Source: Haliea sp. (lineage in GTDB: Bacteria > Pseudomonadota > Gammaproteobacteria > Pseudomonadales > Halieaceae). From it: a DNA stretch of 64,000 nt. The notes below the pieces were generated by a model. The model ran no database searches. It was not told the origin of the DNA and worked only from the letters and a program-made list of their open reading frames with translations. The stretch is from contig NZNC01000029.1 in assembly GCA_002692965.1 (NCBI GenBank), forward strand, positions 186,001-250,000, given 5' to 3'. A program made the position numbers and the translations under genes. Shown here piece by piece: positions 31,463 through 39,731 of the stretch. Position 1 is the stretch's first letter; every line of letters starts with the position of its first letter.

Positions 31463-32575
31463 ATGGCACTCAGCAGTATTCCTGACATCCTCGACGACAT
31501 CCGCGCCGGCAAGATGGTCATTCTGATGGATGACGAGGACCGGGAGAACGAAGGCGACCTGATCATTGCCGCCGAGGCAGTGACCCCCGAGGTCATCACC
31601 TTCTTCTCCAGCGAAGCCTGCGGTCTGATCTGCATGCCCATCACCGAGGACCGTGCGCGGCGTCTGCAGTTACCCCTGATGGTGCGGGACAACCGCTCCC
31701 AGCACGAAACCAATTTCACGGTTTCCATCGACGCCGCGGAACGCAAGGGCCCCGGCATCAGCTCAGTGCAGCGCGCCCACACGGTGCGGGTGGCGGTCGC
31801 GCCCAACGCCCGCCCCGCGGACATTGCCCAGCCGGGCCACATCTTTCCCCTGGTGGCCAAGTCCGGGGGGGTGCTGCGCCGCGCCGGTCACACCGAAGCC
31901 GGGGTCGACCTGGCCCGCATGGCCGGTTTTGAGCCGGCGGCTCTGATCGTCGAGATCATGAACGAGGACGGCACCATGGCCCGGCGGCCGCAGCTGGAGG
32001 AGTTCGCCGCGCGCCACGGCCTGAAGATGGGCACCATTGCCGACCTGATCGAATATCGCTCGCTGCACGAGCAGTCGGTGGAGCTGCGCGATTCCCGGGC
32101 GGTGCAGACCGAGTTCGGTGAATTCCAGCTGCACACCTTTGCCGACCTGATCGACGATACGCTGCACTACGCCCTCACCCGGGGTGAGCTCGAGGAAGCG
32201 ACGCCGGCCCTGGTGCGGGTGCAAACCCTGAACGTACTGCGGGATGTCCTGGGCACGCTGATCGACAACGAGCCCGGCTGGTCGTGCCGGCGGGCCCTGG
32301 AGCAGATCGCCCGGGAGGAACTGGGCGTCCTGGTGCTCATCGGCCAGCCCGACAACAGCGAACTGGCCCTGGCCGAGGTTCTGCAATTCCCCGACGCTCC
32401 CAGCGTCGCGGGCAACAGCGCCAACGGGGTCGGCAATTACCGCGTCATCGGCACCGGGGCACAGATACTCAAGCGCCTGGGTGTCGGACAGATGCGCCTG
32501 ATGTCGGCGCCGGTGCGCTTCAATGCCCTGTCGGGCTTCAACCTGGAAGTCGCGGAGTTCGTTCAGCCCGTCTGA
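31463..32575 (+). CDS. ribB: 3,4-dihydroxy-2-butanone-4-phosphate synthase with degenerate GTP cyclohydrolase II half (RibBX type)
   Basis: This 370-residue protein has an intact N-terminal RibB domain: MDDEDRENEGDLI, SEACGLICMPI and RRAGHTEAGVDLARMAGF supply the metal and substrate sites for making 3,4-dihydroxybutanone 4-phosphate from ribulose 5-phosphate. The C-terminal half has the outline of RibA but lacks its zinc-binding Cys cluster and RCDCG-type motif, so GTP cyclohydrolase activity is not expected. Such RibB-RibX fusions are known in Proteobacteria. The start ATG 31463 was chosen over a longer open frame that overlaps the thiolase. Its end overlaps the convergent crotonase by 13 nt. 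Confidence 0.9.
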   Translation: MALSSIPDILDDIRAGKMVILMDDEDRENEGDLIIAAEAVTPEVITFFSSEACGLICMPITEDRARRLQLPLMVRDNRSQHETNFTVSIDAAERKGPGISSVQRAHTVRVAVAPNARPADIAQPGHIFPLVAKSGGVLRRAGHTEAGVDLARMAGFEPAALIVEIMNEDGTMARRPQLEEFAARHGLKMGTIADLIEYRSLHEQSVELRDSRAVQTEFGEFQLHTFADLIDDTLHYALTRGELEEATPALVRVQTLNVLRDVLGTLIDNEPGWSCRRALEQIAREELGVLVLIGQPDNSELALAEVLQFPDAPSVAGNSANGVGNYRVIGTGAQILKRLGVGQMRLMSAPVRFNALSGFNLEVAEFVQPV

Positions 32576-33339
32576 TCGTCGCAATGAAACCGCGGTGGCC
32601 GTCGCTCCAGCAAGGCGGTGACCGCTTCAATATTGTCCGCTGAACCGACCTGTCGCTGCATCCCCGCTGCCTCGGCACGAAAGGCCGCCTCGATACCTTC
32701 ACGGTGCGGCAGGCGCATGCAGCGCTTGATTTCCCGCAGTGCCGACACCGGCCACTGCGCCACGCTTTCCGCGCGCTCCCGGGCGTGTGCCACCAGCGCA
32801 TCATCGGGCAGCACCTCGGCGACGAGCCCGAGTGCCAGTGCGCGCTCTGCGGGCACCCAGTCAGCGGTATACATCAGCTCTGCCGCGCGCTGGGCACCGA
32901 TATTCGCCTGCAACATGTAGCTGCTGGCCCACTCCGGCACCAGGCCCAGCGCCGCGAAGGGTAGGCGCAGGCGCAGGCTCTCCCCCGCGTAGACCATGTC
33001 GGCGTGAAACAGCAGGGTCGCGCCCCCGCCCACCGCCACGCCGTGCGCCGCCGCCACCAGTGGCTTGTCGAAATTGGCCACCGCCCGCGCGGCGCGCTCG
33101 AAGGGGTGCTCGCCGCCGCCCTCGGCCTGACCGAAACTGGCGAGGTCGACACCGGCGCTGAAACTGTCCCCGGCACCGCGGATCAGCACACAGCGAACCG
33201 CGGGGTTTTCGGCAGCCTCCAGGAAGGCGTCTCCCAGGGCCATCCACAAGGGATTGTCGATGGCATTCTTCTTCGCCGGCCGGTTCAGCGTCAGTTCAAG
33301 GACGCCCCGGCTCAGGTCCTGCAACAGGACCGCGCTCAT
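32563..33339 (-). CDS. Crotonase-fold enoyl-CoA hydratase/isomerase
   Basis: This 258-residue crotonase has NRPAKKNAIDNPLW, the oxyanion segment DSFSAGVDLASFG and AAHGVAVGGGATLLFHADMVYA, followed by FAALGLVPEWASSYML. The second oxyanion-hole region is GGGATLLF. The position of the second catalytic Glu is occupied by Glu in LVPEWAS, as in isomerase-type members such as the PaaG/ECI groups. It acts on a CoA thioester during beta-oxidation or aromatic degradation. It overlaps the upstream nitroreductase (ATGA at 33336-33339) and the convergent ribB. Confidence 0.88.
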   Translation of the reverse strand: MSAVLLQDLSRGVLELTLNRPAKKNAIDNPLWMALGDAFLEAAENPAVRCVLIRGAGDSFSAGVDLASFGQAEGGGEHPFERAARAVANFDKPLVAAAHGVAVGGGATLLFHADMVYAGESLRLRLPFAALGLVPEWASSYMLQANIGAQRAAELMYTADWVPAERALALGLVAEVLPDDALVAHARERAESVAQWPVSALREIKRCMRLPHREGIEAAFRAEAAGMQRQVGSADNIEAVTALLERRPPRFHCDDQTG

Positions 33340-34046
33340 GCACTGGGCGCCTGGTGAAAGCTAACCAGATTCCCCAGGGGCATGCGCTCCGTCACACAGG
33401 CGTTGGCGCCGGCGGCGGGATCGGGGTAACCGAAGGAAATCCCGAAAAGCAGTTTCAGGGAAGGATCCACACCCAGTATTTCCCGCACCTGGTCGACCTG
33501 GAAACTGAGGGCCGTCTGCGGGCAGCTACCCAGACCACGGGCAGTCATACCCAGCATCAGGGTCTGGGCGAACATGCCCAGGTCACAGGCCTCGCGCAGG
33601 CCAAAGGGCTCGGGCAGGAAAAGAAAGGCGACATGGGGGGCGTCGAAGAAGGTCAGGTTGCGCATGAAGGCATCGTGCCGCCCCGCCTTGTCCTCCCGGG
33701 CGATACCCATGGCGTCGTAAAGCGCGCGCGCGGCGGCGTGCTGACGCTCCCGGTAGACGCCCTCGTACTTGCCGTCATAGGGAAAGTCCATGCGCATCTT
33801 GCCCGCCATGAAATCGGCGGGCAGCCGCTGCCGCAGGGCCTCGATCGCCGCGCCGGAGGCCACGTGAACGGCCCAGGGCTGGGTGTTGCAATTGCTCGGC
33901 GCCCGCGCCGCCTCGGCAAACACCGCCTCCAGAATCTCCGGCGCCACCGGCTCGGGCAGGAAGGCCCGAATGGAGCGCCGGGCCTGTACGATACGGGCGA
34001 AGGCGGCGCTGTCGCTCGCCTCGATGTGCGTCTCTGCTGCTGTCAT
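33336..34046 (-). CDS. Nitroreductase-family FMN oxidoreductase
   Basis: This 236-residue nitroreductase has the FMN-binding RRSIRAFLPEPV near residue 24, APSNCNTQPWAVHV near residue 48, LGMFAQTLMLGMTARGLGSCPQ, read in parts, and LLFGISFGYPDP near the C-terminus. Family members reduce nitro groups, quinones or enones with NAD(P)H. The start ATG 34044-34046 follows AGGAGAAAAAG; the longer open frame runs into the neighbouring crotonase. It sits between two crotonase genes of one leftward operon, so an enone or enoyl-type substrate in that pathway is plausible but unproven. Confidence 0.9.
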   Translation of the reverse strand: MTAAETHIEASDSAAFARIVQARRSIRAFLPEPVAPEILEAVFAEAARAPSNCNTQPWAVHVASGAAIEALRQRLPADFMAGKMRMDFPYDGKYEGVYRERQHAAARALYDAMGIAREDKAGRHDAFMRNLTFFDAPHVAFLFLPEPFGLREACDLGMFAQTLMLGMTARGLGSCPQTALSFQVDQVREILGVDPSLKLLFGISFGYPDPAAGANACVTERMPLGNLVSFHQAPSA

Positions 34047-34101
34047 GCTCTGCTTTTTCTCCTGCCAATCGGCTGTGGCACTTGCTAATGGGCTCTGGCG
34101 T

Positions 34102-34920
34102 TCACTCACCGGTAAAGCGAGCGGGCCGCTTTTCCTTGAAGGCACGCATGCCCTCGCGGGCATCCGCGGAGGCGAAAACCGGCCCCGCCAGGGCATCCGA
34201 AGCCTCCATCGCCGCCTCCTCCGCCATGCACTCCTGGTGCTCCCGCAGGGAGCGCGTGACTGCCTGCACTGCCAGCGGCGCATTGGCACAGATGCGCGCC
34301 GCGAAGCGTCGGGCCTCGGCCAGGGCTTCCCCCGCGGGCACCACCCGGTTGATCAGCCCCCACTCCAGGGCCTGCTGGGCACTGATGTGCTCCCCACACA
34401 GCAGCAGTTCCGCCGCCAGGCAATAGGGAATCTGCCGTCGCAGCCGAACCGTCGAGCCGGCCATGGGGTAGAGCCCCCGGGCCACTTCGGTCACGCCGAA
34501 CACCGCGTTATCCGCCGCCACGCGAATATCCGTACCCTGCAGGATTTCCGTGCCGCCGGCAAGCGCGTAGCCCTCGACCGCCAGCAGCAGTGGCTTGCTG
34601 GGCCGGTTGTCCCGCAGCAGCGCCTGCCAGTGCAGATTCGGCACCTCTGCCATCAGGGCCATGAACGCGTCACTCGCGCCCTGGTCCCCATCGGGACCGG
34701 CCTTGAGGTCCATGCCGGCGCAAAAGGTGTCCCCGTTGGCGGTCAGGATGGCACAGCGCAGCGCCGGGTCCTCGTCCAGCCGCCGCCAGGCGCGGTACAT
34801 GCCCAGCAACATGGCGGGATTGAAGGCATTCTTCGCCTCGGGGCGGTTGAGGGTAACAATAAGCACGCCGTCGTCCTGGTGGACCAGGCAGGTCTCGGTG
34901 CTGATATCCAGTTCCTGCAT
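34102..34920 (-). CDS. Enoyl-CoA hydratase (EchA-like crotonase)
   Basis: This 272-residue crotonase has LNRPEAKNAFNPAM, the oxyanion-hole DTFCAGMDLKAG, VEGYALAGGTEILQGTDIRVAADNAVFGVTEVARGL, read in parts, with the catalytic Glu in AGGTEIL and the second Glu in VTEVARG, and a C-terminal FKEKRPARFTGE. That pattern is typical of mycobacterial EchA-type hydratases. The start ATG 34918-34920 follows AGGAG. It lies downstream of the FadD19-like gene beyond a 424-bp repeat-bearing spacer and would hydrate the enoyl-CoA made after CoA ligation and dehydrogenation. No acyl-CoA dehydrogenase gene is in the window. Confidence 0.92.
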   Translation of the reverse strand: MQELDISTETCLVHQDDGVLIVTLNRPEAKNAFNPAMLLGMYRAWRRLDEDPALRCAILTANGDTFCAGMDLKAGPDGDQGASDAFMALMAEVPNLHWQALLRDNRPSKPLLLAVEGYALAGGTEILQGTDIRVAADNAVFGVTEVARGLYPMAGSTVRLRRQIPYCLAAELLLCGEHISAQQALEWGLINRVVPAGEALAEARRFAARICANAPLAVQAVTRSLREHQECMAEEAAMEASDALAGPVFASADAREGMRAFKEKRPARFTGE

Positions 34921-34960
34921 GACATCTCCTGTTCTAGGCCTGAGGTGACTGCGCTCCCGG

Positions 34961-35040
34961 CTACCGAACTGGGACACGCTGTGAGTACGTTCGGACGCCC
35001 TTACCGCAGCATTGCTTGGCGACGGAGGGGCGTCGGGGTA
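34961..35040 (+). repeat. Degenerate copy of an intergenic nested-palindrome repeat
   Basis: GGGACACGCTGTGAGTACGT at 34971-34990 matches the core of the two better copies nearby, but the later part has been replaced by a hairpin GACGCCC (34994) / GGGCGTC (35028). The outer arms no longer pair perfectly. Boundaries are approximate. Confidence 0.5.
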
Positions 35041-35045
35041 CGGCC

Positions 35046-35147
35046 GCGGTCTGCAGGGCCGTTCCGGGACACGCCGTGGATACGTCCCTGTAGGCTTCTG
35101 GGCGACATCCATGTCGCCCAGAGTCCCGGAACGGCCCTGCAGACCGC
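35046..35147 (+). repeat. Intergenic nested-palindrome repeat, copy A
   Basis: The outer arms 35046-35070 and 35123-35147 are a perfect 25-bp inverted repeat. Inside lie the core GTGnATACGTCCCTGTAG and a second perfect hairpin, TCTGGGCGACAT / ATGTCGCCCAGA (35097-35122, 2-nt loop). The core is shared with copy B; the arm sequences are not. Confidence 0.85.
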
Positions 35148-35212
35148 TGCCTCCCACTCCGTAGCCGATATCGGAGCGGATGCCAGCGTGCCCATACTTG
35201 AGGCGCTGCGTG

Positions 35213-35303
35213 CCAGGGCGCCAACCCGGGACCTTCGGCCGCATGGACGCGGCCGAAGAGCTACAGGGACGTATTCACCGCGTGTCCCGGGTTGGCGCCC
35301 TGG
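35213..35303 (-). repeat. Intergenic nested-palindrome repeat, copy B (inverted)
   Basis: The outer arms 35213-35232 and 35284-35303 are a perfect 20-bp inverted repeat. The inner hairpin CTTCGGCCGC / GCGGCCGAAG spans 35233-35258. On the minus strand the core reads ACGCGGTG then AATACGTCCCTGTAGCT, nearly identical to copy A. No open reading frame explains 34921-35344 otherwise. Confidence 0.85.
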
Positions 35304-35344
35304 TGCGCAGCGCCCCCTCAGGGTTGGGCAGCCTGCAGTGGTGG

Positions 35345-36973
35345 TCACGCCTGCCGGTACTGCCCACTGCTGACCAGCTCCAGCGCCTTCGGATACAACG
35401 GCTTGCCACTGGGCGCCCGGGGAATCTCGGGAACCAGGTGCAGCTCCCGGGGCAGCTTGTAGCCGGCGATATGCTCCCGCGCCACCTGCTTCAGGCTGTC
35501 CAGGTCGAGGTGCTGGCCGTCCCGGGCCGTGACTACCGCCGTGACCTTGCTGCCAAAGCGCTCGTCGGGCGTACCCACCACCAGGCAGTCAAAGACCGCG
35601 GGGTGATGCTTGAGGGCCTGCTCGACCTCCTCCGGGTAAATTTTCTCGCCGCCACTGTTGATGCAATTGGAGCCGCGGCCGTAGACGGTAATGCTGTCGT
35701 CCTCCTCCAGCACCGCTTCATCGCCCAGCACCGACCAGGTCTTGCCCTCGGCCTGGACGAAGGTTTTCGCGGTCTTTTCCGGGTCGTTGTAATAGCCGAC
35801 GGGAATGTGGCCGCTGCGGGCAAAAATGCCCTTCTCACCCGGTCGCGCCTCGCGGTAACTGCCATCGGCCTCCTCCACCAGCACCGACATGAAGGGGCTG
35901 CGCTGGACGTTGCCCAGACCCTGGCCGCGCTTGCCGCCGCCGTCCATGCCCATGGCGCCGCCCTCGGAGGAACCGAAGCTATTGGTGATGAACACATTGG
36001 GAAAGTGTTTCTTGAAAGCATCCTGCTTGGCCGGGGAGAACACGGCGCCACCGGATCCGACATTGAAGACCGCGCCCAGGTCCCAGCGGCCGGGGTTGGC
36101 CTCAAGCGCATCCAGCAGCGGGATCGCCATGGCGTCACCGACAATGGTCAGCGAGTTGACCTTCTCTCGCTCGACAATATCCCAGACCTGCTCCCCGTTC
36201 AGGTGGTGGTTGGGGTTGAGCACCACGGTGTGCCCCGCCAGCAACTGGATACAGGCGAACCACCAGCAGGCGCCGTGCATCAGGGGTGCCAGGGCCATGC
36301 CGACCATGACGAAATCGCCGACACGCTCGGCAATCTGCTCCGGCCGCTCGATGGGGCCGTCCGGGTGGAAGAAGCCGCCACCGCCGAGTGCCGCGTAGAA
36401 CACATTCTTGTGGGGCCACATGACGCCCTTGGGCATGCCGGTGGTGCCACCGGTATACAGAATGAACAGGTCGTCGTCGGAACGCTCGGCGAAATCCCGC
36501 TCGGCGCTCTGGCCGGCCAGCGCTGCCTCGTACTCGAGACTGTCGATGACGGCGGGGTTGGCACCGCTGTCGTCATCCACGTGCACCAGGGTGTGCAGCC
36601 CCGTCAGCTGGTCGCGCACCGCATGGATATGCGGCGAGAATTCCTTGTGATGTATCGCCGCCACCAGATCGGCGTTGTCGAAGATATAGACCAGTTCTTC
36701 CTGGACATAGCGGTAGTTGATGTTGATCGGCACCGCGCGAATCTTGAAACAGGCGAGCATGCCCTCGAGATACTCGTTGCAGTTGTAGAGGTACAACCCG
36801 ACGTGATCCCCCGCCCCCACACCGCGACTGGCCAGGTAGTGCGCCAGGCGATTGGCCCGGGCATCCAGCTCGGCGTAGCTGTCTCGCTGATCACCGCAGA
36901 CCAGAGCCGTGCGTTCCGGCACCCGGTCGACCACCAGCTCGAACAGATCCGCGATATTGAAATGCCGTGTCAT
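35345..36973 (-). CDS. Acyl-CoA synthetase, FadD19-like (steroid side-chain CoA ligase type)
   Basis: This 542-residue AMP-forming ligase has the P-loop YTGGTTGMPKGVMW near residue 173 and GDAMAIPLLDAL, which is characteristic of the FadD19/FadD3 group. It also has NSFGSSEGG, the adenylate motif YGRGSNCINSGGEKIYPEEVE near residue 440 and the catalytic Lys in RAPSGKPLYPKAL. Residue patterns along the whole length (ERDFAERS, HIPVGYYNDPEKTA) resemble mycobacterial FadD19, which activates the side chains of C27 sterols and C24-branched sterols. It is the last gene of the leftward DUF35/Ltp operon, 29 bp after the Ltp3-like gene. Confidence 0.9.
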   Translation of the reverse strand: MTRHFNIADLFELVVDRVPERTALVCGDQRDSYAELDARANRLAHYLASRGVGAGDHVGLYLYNCNEYLEGMLACFKIRAVPININYRYVQEELVYIFDNADLVAAIHHKEFSPHIHAVRDQLTGLHTLVHVDDDSGANPAVIDSLEYEAALAGQSAERDFAERSDDDLFILYTGGTTGMPKGVMWPHKNVFYAALGGGGFFHPDGPIERPEQIAERVGDFVMVGMALAPLMHGACWWFACIQLLAGHTVVLNPNHHLNGEQVWDIVEREKVNSLTIVGDAMAIPLLDALEANPGRWDLGAVFNVGSGGAVFSPAKQDAFKKHFPNVFITNSFGSSEGGAMGMDGGGKRGQGLGNVQRSPFMSVLVEEADGSYREARPGEKGIFARSGHIPVGYYNDPEKTAKTFVQAEGKTWSVLGDEAVLEEDDSITVYGRGSNCINSGGEKIYPEEVEQALKHHPAVFDCLVVGTPDERFGSKVTAVVTARDGQHLDLDSLKQVAREHIAGYKLPRELHLVPEIPRAPSGKPLYPKALELVSSGQYRQA

Positions 36974-37002
36974 TCATCTACTCCTGTCACAATGATGCGG
37001 GC

Positions 37003-38163
37003 TCAGGGCCTGTCGGCCCCGACCACCCACATGGCAAAAAACTGGGCGCCGCCGCCGTAGGCATGTCCCAGGGCCTTGCGGGCACCGGGTACCTGATGGT
37101 CGCCGGCGTCGCCGCGCACCTGGCGCGCCGCCTCGGCGAAACGGATCATGCCGGAGGCGCCGATGGGGTTGGACGAGAGCACGCCGCCGGAGCAATTCCA
37201 GGGAATATCGCCCCCCTCGTCGAGGGAGGTCGCACCCGACAGGGTCAGCTTCCAGCCCTCGCCCTCGTCGGCAAACCCGAGATTCTCCAGCCACATCGGT
37301 TCATACCAGCTGAAGGGAACATAGATCTCCGCGCAGTCCAGCTCGCGCCGCGGATCGCGGATACCCGCCTGGGCGTAAACGTCCGCGGCGCAATCGCGCC
37401 CGGCCTGCGGGTTGACCTCCTCGCGACCGGCGTACATGGTCGGTTCCGAACGCATGGCAACCCCCTGAATCCACGCCGGCGGCTTGTCGCCGCTGAGTGC
37501 ATCCTCGGCAGCTATCACCATCGCACAGGCACCGTCCGAGGAGGGGCAGGCCTCGAGAAAGCGAATGGGGTCCCAGAGCATCGGCGAGTCCGCGACTTCC
37601 TGCTCGGTGATGTCCGGCAACTGGAGGTGCGCCAGGGGATTGCGGGCCCCGTGGCGACGATCCTTGACCGCGACCCGGATGCCGGTATTCGGATCGGCCC
37701 CGGAGCGACGCATGTACTCGCGAATAATCGGCGCGAAATAGCCCCCGGCCCCCGCATTCAGGTGCACGGCGAAGGGCTGGGGGGTGGACAGGGCCCACAT
37801 GGCGTTGGATTCCGACTGCTTTTCCCAGGTCACCGCCAGCACACGCCGGAAGCTGCCGCTCTGCACATGGGACGCAGCGACAATGGCCGTCGACCCGCCC
37901 ACGGACCCGGCGGTGTGCACCCGGAGCATCGGCTTGCCGACGGCCCCCAGGGCATCCGCGAGATAACTCTCGGGCATTACCACACCCTCGAACATGTCCG
38001 GCGCCTTGCCCATGATGACCGCGTCGATGTCGTCGAAGCTCACGCCGGCATCCGCCAGGGCGCGATCCACCGCCTCGCGCAGGAGGCCCGCCATGGAGAC
38101 GTCCTGCCGCTTGCTCTTATAGCGTGTCTGGCCGATCCCGACCACTGCTGCCCGCTCTGCCAT
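37003..38163 (-). CDS. SCP2-thiolase-fold lipid-transfer-like protein, Ltp3-like
   Basis: This 386-residue thiolase-superfamily protein starts at ATG 38161-38163, overlapping the previous stop (TGATG), with GGAGG 7 nt upstream. It contains AAVVGIGQTRY, RVHTAGSVGGSTAIVAASHV, NCSGGVLSSNPIGASGM and the C-terminal GHAYGGGAQFFAMWVVG, all as in mycobacterial Ltp3. The usual nucleophile Cys is absent (HTAGSVGG instead of a C-x-G motif), which fits an aldolase-type C-C lyase rather than a true thiolase. In Rhodococcus, Ltp3 and Ltp4 act in degradation of C24-branched sterol side chains. Activity would need the adjacent DUF35 proteins; this is inference. Confidence 0.87.
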   Translation of the reverse strand: MAERAAVVGIGQTRYKSKRQDVSMAGLLREAVDRALADAGVSFDDIDAVIMGKAPDMFEGVVMPESYLADALGAVGKPMLRVHTAGSVGGSTAIVAASHVQSGSFRRVLAVTWEKQSESNAMWALSTPQPFAVHLNAGAGGYFAPIIREYMRRSGADPNTGIRVAVKDRRHGARNPLAHLQLPDITEQEVADSPMLWDPIRFLEACPSSDGACAMVIAAEDALSGDKPPAWIQGVAMRSEPTMYAGREEVNPQAGRDCAADVYAQAGIRDPRRELDCAEIYVPFSWYEPMWLENLGFADEGEGWKLTLSGATSLDEGGDIPWNCSGGVLSSNPIGASGMIRFAEAARQVRGDAGDHQVPGARKALGHAYGGGAQFFAMWVVGADRP

Positions 38164-39221
38164 CACGCGCCCTCCACGATTGCCACCAGATTGTGTTGCA
38201 GACAGGGCCCGCTGGTGGCGTGGGCCACCCCGCGCCGTGCCTCGCCCGCGACCACGCGACGGAACACCTCGCCCACGCGGGCCAGCCCCGACGCCATCAT
38301 CAGGTTCCCCGCCAGCACCCCGCCACTGGGGTTGACCTGCGTCTCCTGACCGAGCCCGAGGGCTTCACAGAGCAGGATTTCCTGGTGACTGAAAGGCGCA
38401 TAGATTTCGGCCACATCCACCGGAGCATCCGACACACCCAGGGCCTCTGCCGCCTGCCGCGTGGACGTAGAACGAGTCAGATCGCGCAGGCAGGGGTTGT
38501 GGTTTTCCATCCGGTGATCGATGCCAGTCAGGCGGGCGTAGGGCACGCCCCAGGTCCTGGCCTGCTCGACGGTGGCGATGATCATGGCCGCCGCGCCGTC
38601 GGAAACCGGCGCGCAGTCGCTGCGGCGCAGCGGCGCCACGAAGGGTTCTTCCGCCAGCAAGTCATCAAGGCTCGGATCGCCGGCCAGCTGGGCCAGCGGA
38701 TTGGCCCTGGCATTGCGACGGGAGCGCTGCACGACCTCTGCCATCTGGCGCTCGCTGACCCGGCCCTGCTCGAGCAGCAGGCGCGCCTGCAGGGCCGCCA
38801 GGGAGACCGTATCCAGCCATAATGGCGCCAGGTAATAGGGATCCAGGCGCTGGGACAGCACGGTGGGGAGTTCCCCGGGCGAGGATTTGCCGAAGCCGTA
38901 GATTAGCGCGGAATCCGCATGCCCCATGCGGATTTTCAGTACCGACTCGTAGAGTGCCCAGGCGGCATCCATCTCGACATGGGACTCCTTGATCGGCGGC
39001 ACCGCGCCCAGGGCATCCACCCCGGCGACAAAGGCAAAGGCCGCACCCTGCAGGTAGTCACAACTGCCGGAGCAGACAAAGTCCACCGCCTGGGCGTTGT
39101 CGATCCCCACCTGGGCGTAGACCGCCTGCAGCTGCGGCATGATCAGTTCGACTTCGTTGGCGGCACCCGCATCCGCCACGCAAGGCGACTGGCTGTAGGC
39201 AACAATGGCAATATCCCGCAT
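38163..39221 (-). CDS. SCP2-thiolase-fold lipid-transfer-like protein, Ltp4-like
   Basis: This 352-residue thiolase-fold protein has VDFVCSGSCDYLQGAAFAFV near residue 46, IKESHVEMDAAWALYESVLKI near residue 76, read in parts, APVSDGAAAMIIATVEQA, and VNPSGGVLAGNLMMASGLARVGE. These match the Ltp4 group. At the nucleophile position there is Met/Asp (VEMDAAWAL) rather than Cys, so it is not expected to be a thiolase. It lies 3 bp after the zinc-ribbon DUF35 gene and overlaps the Ltp3-like gene. The pair probably works with the OB-fold proteins as a retro-aldol complex on a CoA-linked side chain. Confidence 0.87.
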   Translation of the reverse strand: MRDIAIVAYSQSPCVADAGAANEVELIMPQLQAVYAQVGIDNAQAVDFVCSGSCDYLQGAAFAFVAGVDALGAVPPIKESHVEMDAAWALYESVLKIRMGHADSALIYGFGKSSPGELPTVLSQRLDPYYLAPLWLDTVSLAALQARLLLEQGRVSERQMAEVVQRSRRNARANPLAQLAGDPSLDDLLAEEPFVAPLRRSDCAPVSDGAAAMIIATVEQARTWGVPYARLTGIDHRMENHNPCLRDLTRSTSTRQAAEALGVSDAPVDVAEIYAPFSHQEILLCEALGLGQETQVNPSGGVLAGNLMMASGLARVGEVFRRVVAGEARRGVAHATSGPCLQHNLVAIVEGA

Positions 39222-39224
39222 GCG

Positions 39225-39731
39225 TCAGCCCTCCAGCCCGGTGACCGGCAGGGTGCCGATGCGTTCCACCGCCACATCCGGCTCGTCCAGGGGGCGGAAA
39301 TAGAGAATGTTCTCCATCGCCCAGGTCCACTCCTCCCTCGGCCGCCAGACGGCCTCCACCCGCTGGCCGATGCGAACCTCGCGGTTGTCGCACTCGCTGA
39401 GCAGATGAATGAAGGAGATATTGGCGCCGTCGGGAACAATGTTCGCCACTACATAGGGCGGATCGATCGGGTTTCCCGGAATCGGAATATGCACGATGGT
39501 AAAGGACTGCACGGTACCCTTGTCGGAGAGAATGACCTCCTCTTCCGTGGCCACCCCGCAGGCGGGGCAGGAGCCCCGCGGGGGAATATAGACCTGGCTG
39601 CAGCGCGGGCAGCGCTGGCCGCTGAGGACGCCCTCCTTCAAGCGGCGCAGGAAACGCGTCGGCGCGCGCCCGGCGGTAAAGTGATACTGCAGGTAGACCG
39701 GCGCCTGCATCACCGCGACATCCTCGCTCAT
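39225..39731 (-). CDS. DUF35-type zinc-ribbon/OB-fold protein (aldolase partner)
   Basis: This 168-residue protein has an N-terminal helix and a rubredoxin-like zinc ribbon, CPRC...CPAC near residues 41-58. It then has an OB-fold (GTVQSFTIVHIPIPGNPIDPPYVVANI, read in parts, and GQRVEAVW). DUF35 proteins of this kind bind and activate thiolase-fold aldolases in steroid degradation, where they can also carry hydratase modules. It overlaps the upstream OB-fold gene (39728-39731) and is followed after 3 bp by the Ltp4-like gene, so the order supports a complex with the Ltp proteins. Confidence 0.88.
   Translation of the reverse strand: MSEDVAVMQAPVYLQYHFTAGRAPTRFLRRLKEGVLSGQRCPRCSQVYIPPRGSCPACGVATEEEVILSDKGTVQSFTIVHIPIPGNPIDPPYVVANIVPDGANISFIHLLSECDNREVRIGQRVEAVWRPREEWTWAMENILYFRPLDEPDVAVERIGTLPVTGLEG

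Noticed and set aside
34921-35344. CRISPR array in the repeat-bearing spacer
   Set aside because: Copies are few, inverted relative to each other, unequally spaced and built of nested palindromes; there are no cas genes nearby. No CRISPR array was seen elsewhere.
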